The notes beneath the pieces are model-generated. The model was not told where the DNA came from, searched no databases, and saw nothing but the letters and a program-made list of their open reading frames with translations. A program made the translations under genes and the position numbers. Of a DNA stretch of 64,000 nt, positions 9,710-18,289 are shown in pieces. This DNA comes from Gleimia sp. 6138-11-ORH1 (GTDB lineage Bacteria; Actinomycetota; Actinomycetes; Actinomycetales; Actinomycetaceae). The stretch spans positions 32,181-96,180 of the forward strand of contig NZ_JANUXV010000006.1 in NCBI RefSeq assembly GCF_024814355.1. The letters run 5' to 3'. Position 1 is the first letter of the stretch; the number at the start of each line of letters is the position of its first letter.

Positions 9710-10596
9710 TGCGCGCCGGTTGGAAGGGGCAAGCAAAAGTATTAGATGGCAAAGCCTGTGCCGCGCAGATTAAATCAGAACTTGCCCAGCGAGTAACCGC
9801 CCTGCGAGAAAAAGGGATTATCCCCGGATTAGGAACGATCCTGGTTGGTGACGATCCTGGTTCAGCTACCTATGTAGCAGGAAAACATAGGGACTGTGCA
9901 GAAGTGGGGATTGAATCGATCCGCATTGACCTGCCAGAAACAGCTAGCGAAGCTGAAATCTTAGCGGCAGTTGAGCAGTTAAATCACGATCCTGCTTGCA
10001 CTGGCTACATCGTGCAGCTCCCCCTGCCAAAGGGCGTGGATACGAATAAGATTTTGGAAGCTATTGACCCGGCAAAAGATGCAGACGGTTTACACCCAAT
10101 GAACTTAGGGCGGTTAGTTTTACGAGTTTCGGAAACGATTGATTCTCCCTTGCCATGTACGCCGCGCGCGGTGATTGAGTTGATTGAACGTAACGGCATC
10201 TCGCTTGCAGGAAAAGACGTTTGCGTTGTGGGGCGCGGCACCACTGTGGGCCGTTCGATTGGGCTACTGCTAACTCGCCGGCAAGTGAATGCTACCGTCA
10301 CCTTAACTCACACGGGGACAATTGATTTACCAGCGAAAGTGCGTGCCGCTGACGTGGTGGTGGCAGCTGCTGGGGTGGCGGGAATTATCACCGCCGATAT
10401 GTTGAAGCCCGGCGCGATTGTCCTGGACGTGGGTGTTTCACGCGTGGAACAAGACGGCCGGTTTGTGCTGGCTGGGGATATTGCCGAGGGCGTTGATGAA
10501 GTCGCCGATTGGGCTTCGCCAAACCCCGGAGGAGTAGGCCCCATGACACGAGCACTTTTACTGGCAAACGTCGTAGAAGCAGCTGAACGACTGTAA
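9709..10596 (+). CDS. folD: bifunctional methylenetetrahydrofolate dehydrogenase/cyclohydrolase
   Basis: Converts 5,10-methylene-tetrahydrofolate through methenyl- to 10-formyl-tetrahydrofolate using NADP. The 295-residue protein has the catalytic lysine region [40 protein letters not shown], the nucleotide-binding segment [16 protein letters not shown] and the C-terminal [14 protein letters not shown]. The ATG at 9709 overlaps the glyA stop by one base. It is the second gene of the ZTP-controlled pair and is followed by a T-tailed hairpin. Confidence 0.97.
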   Translation: MRAGWKGQAKVLDGKACAAQIKSELAQRVTALREKGIIPGLGTILVGDDPGSATYVAGKHRDCAEVGIESIRIDLPETASEAEILAAVEQLNHDPACTGYIVQLPLPKGVDTNKILEAIDPAKDADGLHPMNLGRLVLRVSETIDSPLPCTPRAVIELIERNGISLAGKDVCVVGRGTTVGRSIGLLLTRRQVNATVTLTHTGTIDLPAKVRAADVVVAAAGVAGIITADMLKPGAIVLDVGVSRVEQDGRFVLAGDIAEGVDEVADWASPNPGGVGPMTRALLLANVVEAAERL

Positions 10597-10623
10597 ACGC
10601 TTAACATTTGTAAAATCTATATT

Positions 10624-10663
10624 TGGGTTGGTGCTGGTAAACATACCGGCACCAACCCATTTT
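10624..10663. terminator. intrinsic terminator between folD and convergent CPBP gene
   Basis: Stem TGGGTTGGTGC (10624-10634) pairs with 10649-10659 and extends inward through a G-T pair to an AACA loop. TTTT follows on the plus strand and the preceding A/T run suits the minus strand, so it is probably bidirectional. Confidence 0.85.
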
Positions 10664-10669
10664 AAGAAG

Positions 10670-12181
10670 CTAATAGTTTTGTTTCGCCGGTGTCCGCCAA
10701 GGAATATGAATACACAGAATCAAAGTAGCTAACCCTAAGAAACTCAGCAGAGGAAAAAACAGGGTAAAGGTAGCTTGGGAAAGCCAGGAAGTTTCTGCCC
10801 CGGCGGGCACAGTGGCCAAAAGATTATAAAGAAAATGCCCTAAAACTAAAGGTAAAAGTAGTTTAGTTCGATAGTAGAAAACTAACGCAAAAGCTGCCCA
10901 AATTGATACCCAAAGAAATGTGGGGAGCCCCTGGGAAAGGTGGAAAGCACCTCTTAAAATGACGATCAGTACCGCCAGATAGGGCAGGGATATTTTCCGG
11001 TGGAACACTAAAAAAGCAACTAAAATACCGGTGAAGAAAATTTCTTCAATCGCCCCGTTTAATCCCGCTGCCAAGGGGGAAGGCAATTCCCAAAGTTTCG
11101 AGAAGAGCCCTCTTTCAATCGGTGGTTCCAAAGGACGCCATTTCTCTAGCGGAACCCATGCTAAGAATCTGCTGGCAGGAGCATAAACCACCTGTTGAGT
11201 AATCCTACTGATGGCAATGAAACCAGTTACCCCCGCTAACCATAAAAACAACGTGTTCTTACGCCGCAGGCGACTATTCAGGGTGATTGCTTGAAAATCA
11301 GGGAACTTAAATCCGTTAATCCGATAGTGCCACCACAGGGCGGTGCAAAGTAAGAGAGTGAAGTTAAAAATTCCCAACACGTTATCTAACGACACTGAAA
11401 ACAGGTCGGTGAACATGCGGTAAGTTTCAAAGTAGCTACCGGTAAGAGAAGCGAACACTGAGGAAAATAGGTAGAAGCCAAAGACGATTGCCGAGTAAAC
11501 TGTTAAAACTCCCAGCAGAGTTTTAGAAAGCCAACCGTCTTCCCACTGGGATGTTAGGTTAAGTTCGCGAGTTCTTTTCCCTGTTAGGAAAGAAACTGGT
11601 GGTGCGAAATGGACAACTGTCCACAGGGCACCCCCTAAGAAAAGTAGTGGATTAACAAGAGTTCCCCACCAAGGGAAAAGATCCGGTGCATAAAAGATAC
11701 TGAAGTTCACAAAAACGTGGGCAATATAAATGGGGAAAAGTAGTTTAGTTTGCTGATAAAAGATTGCCAGCAAAAGTGCCCACACCGGCACCGCGAAAAA
11801 AGCGATGCTGCCAACTGGAAAATAGTATAGGCAGCGCAGGGCAACTAAGATCCCAATGGCTTCACCAGCGCGGAAAAAGCGGACTTTGCGTAGCAGCAGG
11901 GTGCCTCCGAGGGCGCTAAATAGCGTTTCTTCTAAAATCGGAACTAACCCCGCAACTAACAGCGGGTAAGCGGGCAGCTGAAACTGCAGAAAACTCTCTA
12001 GCAGGGGAAGATTCTCAGGGCGCTGCCAAGGGGGGAGCGGCAGGTAGGTAAAGAGGAAAGCGTGTAGCTCTTTACCTACCGGGATAATCGCGGAGGTGAT
12101 GAAAAATAAGCCGAAGAGTAAGCCAACCGAATAGTTCAGGTGTTTTCCAAATTTGCGGAAAGAGAAAATTGGCTTACCCAT
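10670..12181 (-). CDS. CPBP/Abi-type membrane protein with two tandem domain copies
   Basis: Polytopic membrane protein of 503 residues with many hydrophobic segments. The second half carries CPBP (CAAX protease and bacteriocin-processing) motifs: AIEEIFFTG, then RGAFHLSQG, then GHFLYN. The first half repeats the plan with PILEETLFSALGG and IAHVFVN, but the middle histidine motif has become LYYFPVG. It therefore looks like an internal duplication with a decayed N-terminal copy, and the motif-1 arginine is replaced by Phe in both halves. CPBP proteins include membrane proteases and immunity factors; the substrate is unknown. It is the last gene of a minus-strand group, 12 bases after xth. Confidence 0.75.
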   Translation of the reverse strand: MGKPIFSFRKFGKHLNYSVGLLFGLFFITSAIIPVGKELHAFLFTYLPLPPWQRPENLPLLESFLQFQLPAYPLLVAGLVPILEETLFSALGGTLLLRKVRFFRAGEAIGILVALRCLYYFPVGSIAFFAVPVWALLLAIFYQQTKLLFPIYIAHVFVNFSIFYAPDLFPWWGTLVNPLLFLGGALWTVVHFAPPVSFLTGKRTRELNLTSQWEDGWLSKTLLGVLTVYSAIVFGFYLFSSVFASLTGSYFETYRMFTDLFSVSLDNVLGIFNFTLLLCTALWWHYRINGFKFPDFQAITLNSRLRRKNTLFLWLAGVTGFIAISRITQQVVYAPASRFLAWVPLEKWRPLEPPIERGLFSKLWELPSPLAAGLNGAIEEIFFTGILVAFLVFHRKISLPYLAVLIVILRGAFHLSQGLPTFLWVSIWAAFALVFYYRTKLLLPLVLGHFLYNLLATVPAGAETSWLSQATFTLFFPLLSFLGLATLILCIHIPWRTPAKQNY

Positions 12182-12193
12182 CAGTGCTGCACC

Positions 12194-13015
12194 TTAAGCG
12201 TAGAAAACCCGTAGGGGAGCGTGATCAGAAAAACGCTTATCGTAAGCGTCAGCGCGATCTACTACGCAGTCAGTTGCCAAAGCAGCTAACCCCGGGGTAG
12301 CTAACTGGTAGTCGATCCGCCAGCCTGCATCATTATCAAAAGCCTTCCCTCGCCAAGACCACCAGGTGTAGGGGCCCTGCGCGTCAGCTCCAGCTAAAGC
12401 GCGGGAAATATCAACCCAACCAGCACCCATCCACTTTTCTAAGTAGGCAATTTCATCATCCATTACCCCAGCAGACTTATTGTGGTTGCCCTTCCAGTTC
12501 TTAATGTCTTTTTCAGAACGAACAATATTCAAATCTCCCACAACTACTGCGTCTTGTCCGGCGGCTAATAGTTGCGCCATACGCGCGTCGATTAAATCTA
12601 AATGCGCGTACTTTTGTTCCATTTTCACAGTGCCCAGCTCACCTGAGTGGAAGTAGGCAGACACTACGGTGACCGTGCGGGAACCGTCCACTACATCAAC
12701 TTCAATCCAACGTCCGGTATCTACTGCCGTTACGTCACCGCCCTCGGGAGCACCGAAACGAACTGGAGAATCTGCCAACTTAACGTGCGAATCTTTACGC
12801 ACCAACACGGCCACTCCAGCGCGTCCCTTAACTTCACAGGAATAATTTGCTGCCAGGTATTCTTCACCCAGAAGTGAATCTAAAATCTCATCCGAAGCAC
12901 GTACTTCTTGCAAAGCCAGTACGTCAGGGCGCTGCGTCGCCAAGTAGCTTGACATATCGCGCTTCATAGCGGCACGAATGCCATTAACATTAACCGAAAC
13001 TAAACTAAAAGCCAT
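12194..13015 (-). CDS. xth: exodeoxyribonuclease III
   Basis: AP endonuclease and 3'-5' exonuclease of base-excision repair. The 273-residue protein shows the exonuclease-endonuclease-phosphatase fold motifs in order: NVNGIRAA, LALQEVRA with the metal-binding Glu, SAYFHSGELG, VVGDLNIVRSEKD, WRIDYQLA and the catalytic SDHAPLRV at the C-terminus. A GAGGATAG ribosome site precedes the ATG. It follows the BrkB-like gene by nine bases and precedes the CPBP gene by 12, so the three appear co-transcribed. Confidence 0.95.
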   Translation of the reverse strand: MAFSLVSVNVNGIRAAMKRDMSSYLATQRPDVLALQEVRASDEILDSLLGEEYLAANYSCEVKGRAGVAVLVRKDSHVKLADSPVRFGAPEGGDVTAVDTGRWIEVDVVDGSRTVTVVSAYFHSGELGTVKMEQKYAHLDLIDARMAQLLAAGQDAVVVGDLNIVRSEKDIKNWKGNHNKSAGVMDDEIAYLEKWMGAGWVDISRALAGADAQGPYTWWSWRGKAFDNDAGWRIDYQLATPGLAALATDCVVDRADAYDKRFSDHAPLRVFYA

Positions 13016-13024
13016 TTTCTATCC

Positions 13025-14323
13025 TCACTTTTGCAAGCGTTGCTCACCTAATGACCACAGGTCGCGACGCAGCTTAACAATCTTAATTTCTAACGATTCA
13101 ATCTGTTTACGCAAACGCAAACCGCGCCGCGACTCCCACACTGCGGAAGAAATCACGGTTTCAAACGCTTCCGGGTCACGCCGCGGATCGCGATCTAAAT
13201 CCCCCGTCATCGTGTGGCGTGGCCAATCTAGAGTATTTTTCGCACTCATCGTCACATAGTTAGGAACTGCGTCTCCGTGCATGTGCCCAACTGACTTAGC
13301 TACCCCCGGATAAGGCGGGTTAGCCATCCAAGCTGCAATCATCAACACTAAACGCGCCACTAGGTTAACCCAGAGCATAATCGTAACTACAGTGGCACCG
13401 GCAGCTAGTAAAGGAGTATTAGCGCTCCCCACCGCGCGAGTCCCCAGGTAACGAATTACTCCAGAGACAACGCCCATCATCACACAACCCCAGATAAGGT
13501 CATAGCGAGGAACTTTAATCCCTGCGACTTTCCGCACCATGATTGCAAAAACAACCGCATCTACTGCGAAGGCAACTAAAAGGGAAGAAAGTCGAAAGAA
13601 GAACCTGGAGGACTTGCCTGAAATCCCAAGAAAATCAAGTACTGAGGAGAGCAGTTCTGTAGTAAGTACCCCCAGTACTGCGGTAACTAAAACACTTAAA
13701 GCTAAAAGAACGAACCCCACGTAGTCTCGAACTTGCGCTGTGACGGGATTTTCCGGCAAATAAACAATCCCGAACATTGACCAGAGGGAAGTTTTTATCG
13801 CATTCATCAAACGCGACGCGGATAAAACCAGCAAAACCACTGCGATAATACTGGGTAAGCTGACTGAAGAACTAAGAATTAACGTATCGAGATTAAGCAG
13901 ACCACCTGATTTTCCCGGGACTACCAGCAACCCCGGAATTGCCTTATCAATGGTATTTAAAGTAGATTCGCGGAGCACCTGGTTATCACCCAAAATAGCG
14001 ACAAATACTGTCCAACCGATAGTTAAAGCCGCAGTGATTGAAAACAGCGAAACGTAAGAAATTCCGCCCGCTAGCAAATACCCGCGTTTCATGGAATAAC
14101 GCGTCAGTGCCCGCCCCAGCCGCGAATAGGCGTAGACCTCATAGAGGGCCATGATTTTAGCTAACCAACCCTCTTTGGCTAACGCTTCTTTTATAGAGGG
14201 GCCAACTAAGGGAACGGGATCTGCGGAACGTGGTTCCCAGGGGAGCCACGCTGGGTTTGTATCAATAACCGAGCCGGAGCCGGCATAGTTCTGCTTCACA
14301 TTAGAATCAGGGGTTTCAGTCAT
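13025..14323 (-). CDS. YihY/BrkB family membrane protein
   Basis: Inner-membrane protein of 432 residues. A polar N-terminal stretch of about 75 residues precedes six hydrophobic segments with family features (RGYLLAGGISYVSLFSI, SRLMNAIKTSLWSMFG, MMGVVSGVIRYLG) and a charged, coiled C-terminal tail. The family was once called ribonuclease BN, an attribution no longer accepted; its true function is unclear. No Shine-Dalgarno precedes the ATG. A TATTGT hexamer (14331-14336) ends seven bases before it, so a leaderless message is possible. Confidence 0.88.
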   Translation of the reverse strand: MTETPDSNVKQNYAGSGSVIDTNPAWLPWEPRSADPVPLVGPSIKEALAKEGWLAKIMALYEVYAYSRLGRALTRYSMKRGYLLAGGISYVSLFSITAALTIGWTVFVAILGDNQVLRESTLNTIDKAIPGLLVVPGKSGGLLNLDTLILSSSVSLPSIIAVVLLVLSASRLMNAIKTSLWSMFGIVYLPENPVTAQVRDYVGFVLLALSVLVTAVLGVLTTELLSSVLDFLGISGKSSRFFFRLSSLLVAFAVDAVVFAIMVRKVAGIKVPRYDLIWGCVMMGVVSGVIRYLGTRAVGSANTPLLAAGATVVTIMLWVNLVARLVLMIAAWMANPPYPGVAKSVGHMHGDAVPNYVTMSAKNTLDWPRHTMTGDLDRDPRRDPEAFETVISSAVWESRRGLRLRKQIESLEIKIVKLRRDLWSLGEQRLQK

Positions 14324-14410
14324 AAGACTGACAATACCGCAGTATTTAGTAATCTTCTAATGCGACGCAGCTAAAACTATTCAGTGAAAAGAACCACCCA
14401 GTGAAGAAAA

Positions 14411-14980
14411 TTATTCAGTGAAGTTAAATAGCGCCAACGACTGGTACACCCCATCGGGACTAACCTTATCCAGACGGAACCCCGCACAAATCCAATCAGC
14501 GTAAAAATTCTTACCCAACTCTTCCGCCCTATCCATCAGTTCCTCAGAAACCCCATGCACTAAAGTAACGTGCGGGTGGTATGCGAACCGGCGGGCCTGA
14601 TCGGTGATCCCCGCGCGAATACGCGCTTCCAAATCGGTAAGTTGCCCAGCGCCCTCGGAAATATTAAAGAAAACTACCGGAGAAACCGGGCGGAACGAAC
14701 CCGTCCCCCGCAGGGAAATCTTGAATGGGGAAGTGCGTTGCGCAACCGTCTGCAAATGTTCAAACAGGCGCTCGCGGTCAGCCTTACGCACCGCAGTGGG
14801 AGGTAGGAGAGTAATATGCGCGGGCGTGTTGATCCCGTGATCATCGCCCAGGTGTACGCGCGCTTCAGTTAGCAGGCTCATCCACGGTTCTGGAACCGCG
14901 ATAACCACTCCAATTAACTCTTCATCGGCAGCACAAGCAGGTACATACACTGTGGAACTCACCTCCCAACGGCGCTCCAA
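14411..14980 (-). CDS. 2'-5' RNA ligase family (2H phosphoesterase) protein
   Basis: A 189-residue protein with the two HxT signatures of the 2H superfamily, HITLLPP near residue 57 and HVTLVHG near residue 138, which form the catalytic pair. Family members act on cyclic phosphates or 2'-5' linked nucleotides; the substrate here is unknown. It lies 87 bases ahead of the BrkB-like gene and may head the minus-strand group. The start could be a few codons further in, since the conserved fold begins near residue 22 (IGVVIAVPEPW). Confidence 0.85.
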   Translation of the reverse strand: MERRWEVSSTVYVPACAADEELIGVVIAVPEPWMSLLTEARVHLGDDHGINTPAHITLLPPTAVRKADRERLFEHLQTVAQRTSPFKISLRGTGSFRPVSPVVFFNISEGAGQLTDLEARIRAGITDQARRFAYHPHVTLVHGVSEELMDRAEELGKNFYADWICAGFRLDKVSPDGVYQSLALFNFTE

Positions 14981-15178
14981 AAGGCTCCTCCCGCCACATT
15001 AAAAAGCGGGCGCACAGAAAAATCTTGACCCTCTTTATTGTTCACACGTTCAGATAGAAAGGCAAACTAACCCTTGTTAGCTGACAAATTTGCCTACAAT
15101 GTCAAGCAGAGTTTTCTACACTAGAAGTAAACCTAAGAAACTATCAGTAAAGCTAGGCAAATACAGAAAGGGAATAAA

Positions 15179-16357
15179 ATGTCGGTGCGCAAAACCGCCA
15201 TTAAACTAGCAGACGGACGTGATCTCTTCTATTTTGACGACACTGAAGAATACGTAACCGGACAGAAAACTCGTCGCACAGACGATCCTCGTCCACTGGG
15301 AGACCGCTTTGCCCCCGTCGAAGTGGACGGTGAACTTAAACCAGTCACCGCCCCCACCATGCGCCGCGACCCACTCACCGGAGAGTGGATTCCCATGGCA
15401 ACTCACCGCATGAATCGCACTTTCTTACCCCCGGCAGACGCCAATCCCTTCGCCCCCGCCCGCCCAGGAGCCGCTTTCTCAGACGGAGAAATCCCAGACA
15501 CGGACTATGACGTAGTAGTTTTTGAAAACCGTTTCCCCTCCCTCATGACCGTTCCCGGACAAACAGATGAAGTCACCTACCTGGACGGGCTACCCCTCTA
15601 TGAAACCCGCCCCGCCGCGGGACGCTGCGAAGTAATTTGCTTTGGACCAAAATTGGAAGAAAACCTGGTGGACATGGGGCACAAGCGGATGCGCACCGTG
15701 ATTGAAGCCTGGGCAGACCGCACCTACGAATTAGAACAACTTCCCGGCATCAAACAGGTATATTGTTTTGAAAACCACGGGAAAGAAATTGGCGTCACCC
15801 TCCATCACCCGCACGGGCAGATCTACGCCTACCCATATGTCACGCCCCGCACCCAAATGATGCTCACCCAAGCCACCCCCTATCGTGCCGAAACGGGCCG
15901 GAACTTGGTAAAAGACGTGTTGGAAGCTGAACTGGCTTCAGGCAGGCGCATTATTGACGAAACTGAACACTGGGTTCTGTTTGTACCCGGAGCAGCAAAA
16001 TGGCCAGTCCAAATGCAACTAATGCCGAAACGGGACGTGGGGGCACTCTACGAATTAACCCCGGCTGAACGCGACGATTTAGCTGGCATTTACCTAAAAA
16101 TGCTGGCTGCCGGCGATAAGTTCTTCGTCGAAGCAGACGGAAAGAATATCCCCCTTCCCTATATTTCCGGTTGGCACCAAGCTCCGGTAGGGGAGCACCG
16201 CGCTGACTTGCGACTACACTTGGACTTCTTCTCCATCTTGCGTTCCCCCGGCAAACTAAAGTATCTGGCCGGGTCAGAATCAGGTATGGCAGCTTGGATT
16301 TCAGACACCACCCCGGAAAAGATCGCCGACCGGCTTCGCGAAGTTTACGGAAAGTAA
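15179..16357 (+). CDS. galT: galactose-1-phosphate uridylyltransferase
   Basis: Leloir-pathway enzyme exchanging UMP between UDP-glucose and galactose 1-phosphate. The 392-residue protein contains DPLTGEWIPMATHR near residue 63, FENRFPSL, and the nucleophile region GVTLHHPHGQIYAYPYV with the HPH histidine that carries the UMP intermediate. A GAAAGGGA site precedes the ATG. galK starts four bases after the stop, so the two form one unit; no epimerase gene (galE) is next to them. Confidence 0.96.
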   Translation: MSVRKTAIKLADGRDLFYFDDTEEYVTGQKTRRTDDPRPLGDRFAPVEVDGELKPVTAPTMRRDPLTGEWIPMATHRMNRTFLPPADANPFAPARPGAAFSDGEIPDTDYDVVVFENRFPSLMTVPGQTDEVTYLDGLPLYETRPAAGRCEVICFGPKLEENLVDMGHKRMRTVIEAWADRTYELEQLPGIKQVYCFENHGKEIGVTLHHPHGQIYAYPYVTPRTQMMLTQATPYRAETGRNLVKDVLEAELASGRRIIDETEHWVLFVPGAAKWPVQMQLMPKRDVGALYELTPAERDDLAGIYLKMLAAGDKFFVEADGKNIPLPYISGWHQAPVGEHRADLRLHLDFFSILRSPGKLKYLAGSESGMAAWISDTTPEKIADRLREVYGK

Positions 16358-16361
16358 AATC

Positions 16362-17585
16362 ATGGTTACACTCAAGCAAGCTTTTTCTCTTACCGAGGGC
16401 GCTACCCAGGTAACCACCCTATTTACCGAAACTTTTGGATACGCTCCCACCGCAGTACATTCAGCGCCGGGACGAGTAAACGTAATCGGGGAACACACCG
16501 ACTATAACGGCGGGTACGCTCTGCCGATGGCACTGCCGCACCGCACCTATGTGGCGGTTGCGCCCCGCACCGATAGGTTAGTGCGCCTAATTTCTGCACA
16601 GGAATCCGGAGTTCGGGAAGTTTCCTTAGACCAGGTAGATACTTTTGATTCAGCAAATCCGGTGTCCGGCTGGCCCGCCTACGTAGTGGGGGTTGCCTGG
16701 GCGTTAGAACAAGCTGGCTACGGCCCCTATATGGGATTGGATATTGCGGTTGATTCCTGCGTTCCTTTCGGAGCGGGGCTTTCTTCTTCCGCCGCTTTAG
16801 AATGTGCGGTAGCTGCCGCGTGGGATACGCTTCAAGGTGGCGCACTTTTAGCTACCGACAGTGGGCGCGCCGTTTTAGTAAATGCTTGCGTGCAGGCAGA
16901 AAACCAGATTGCGGGAGCCCCCACCGGCGGAATGGATCAGGCAGCGTCTTTACGCTGTCAAGCAGGGCACGTTATCTTCTTAGATTGCCGTGACCAGACC
17001 GTACAGCACCTACCTTTTGATTTAAATTCTGCTGATTTAGAACTGCTGGTGGTAGATACTCGCGCTCCGCACGCCCTGGTAGACGGACAGTACGCGGCCC
17101 GCCGGCAAGCCTGTGAAACGGCAGCTTCAATCCTGGGCGTAGCGCTACTGGTCGAGTTACCGGCGGGCAGCTACCACGAATTACCCGCCTGGCAGCAGCT
17201 TTCTGCGGTGCAGCAAGCCCGGGTTCGACATGTGGTAACTGAAATCGCGCGGACGAAAGAGTTCGCTTCCTTACTTACCGAGGGCGCACAGACAGGTAAT
17301 TTTGATTGGGAACGGCTGGGTGCTTTAATGAATGCTTCCCATGAGTCCTTGCGCGTGGACTATGAGGTAACTTGCCCAGAGTTAGATACGATGGTGGAGG
17401 CCGCTCGCGGAGCCGGTGCTTTAGGGGCGCGGATGACCGGCGGCGGATTCGGTGGTTCGGCAATTGCCTTGGTGCATACTAAGGATGTTCCGGCGGTGAC
17501 GCAGGCAGTAACTGAAGCGTTTGCGCAGGCAGGTTTTAATGAGCCACACTTCCTGCGGGCGTTTCCAGCTGAGGCAGCTTTTTAA
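16362..17585 (+). CDS. galK: galactokinase
   Basis: Phosphorylates galactose at C1 with ATP, supplying the substrate for GalT. The 407-residue GHMP kinase shows the galactokinase signature GRVNVIGEHTDYNGGYALP (from residue 38), the phosphate-binding loop PFGAGLSSSAALECAVA and a C-terminal GARMTGGGFGGSAIALV. The ATG uses a GGAAAG site within the end of galT. Two copies of the CCGAGGGCG motif lie in the gene, both reading Thr-Glu-Gly. Confidence 0.97.
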   Translation: MVTLKQAFSLTEGATQVTTLFTETFGYAPTAVHSAPGRVNVIGEHTDYNGGYALPMALPHRTYVAVAPRTDRLVRLISAQESGVREVSLDQVDTFDSANPVSGWPAYVVGVAWALEQAGYGPYMGLDIAVDSCVPFGAGLSSSAALECAVAAAWDTLQGGALLATDSGRAVLVNACVQAENQIAGAPTGGMDQAASLRCQAGHVIFLDCRDQTVQHLPFDLNSADLELLVVDTRAPHALVDGQYAARRQACETAASILGVALLVELPAGSYHELPAWQQLSAVQQARVRHVVTEIARTKEFASLLTEGAQTGNFDWERLGALMNASHESLRVDYEVTCPELDTMVEAARGAGALGARMTGGGFGGSAIALVHTKDVPAVTQAVTEAFAQAGFNEPHFLRAFPAEAAF

Positions 17586-17649
17586 TTAACTGACCTCATT
17601 TTCAGTGTAGCCACTTTGCTATCCTTGAAAAGAACTAAAGGAGACTTTC

Positions 17650-18246
17650 ATGGATAACGCCACCTGGCTAATTGTGGGACTGGGAAATCCCGGTGCTAAA
17701 TATGCGCGGAACCGCCATAATGTTGGGCACATGGTAGTGCAAGCCGCCGCGTCCCAAGAAAAAGCAAGTTTCAGTAGGCATAAGGCTGGTGCTCAGGTGG
17801 CTACGGTGCGGCTGGGAATGCTCCCGGGAGGACGCCCCGGCCCGGCCGTACATTTAGCCTACCTGGACTCTTACATGAATGTTTCTGGGAAACCAGTTGC
17901 GGCGTTAATGAATTTTTATAAGATTGATCCCGCGCATCTGCTGGTAATCCACGACGAAATGGATATCGACGAGCATCTGCTACGCCTTAAACAAGGTGGT
18001 GGCGAGGGCGGACACAACGGTTTGAAATCAATTTCTCAAGCCCTGGGGACAAAAGACTATTGTCGGCTTCGTTTCGGTGTGGGGCGCCCTCCGGGGCGGA
18101 TGGATCCCGCGGACTATGTCCTGTCTGATTTCCCCGCGAAAAGTAGAGTAGATTTAGAAATCACTATTAACGAAGCGGTAGAGGTAATCACCCAGATAGT
18201 TTCTAACGGTTTTGCTCAAGCCCAACAAGATTTGCATACTCGCTAG
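17650..18246 (+). CDS. pth: peptidyl-tRNA hydrolase
   Basis: Releases tRNA from peptidyl-tRNA that has dropped off ribosomes. The 198-residue protein shows GLGNPGAKYARNRHNVGHMVV with the catalytic histidine, YLDSYMNVSGKPVAAL, VIHDEMDID and GGGEGGHNGLKSI. A strong AAAGGAG precedes the ATG. It is followed by mfd after 43 bases, a common actinobacterial order. Confidence 0.96.
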   Translation: MDNATWLIVGLGNPGAKYARNRHNVGHMVVQAAASQEKASFSRHKAGAQVATVRLGMLPGGRPGPAVHLAYLDSYMNVSGKPVAALMNFYKIDPAHLLVIHDEMDIDEHLLRLKQGGGEGGHNGLKSISQALGTKDYCRLRFGVGRPPGRMDPADYVLSDFPAKSRVDLEITINEAVEVITQIVSNGFAQAQQDLHTR

Positions 18247-18289
18247 AGCCCACTGACTGCCAAATTTTAAGAATATAAAGAGGAAACGC

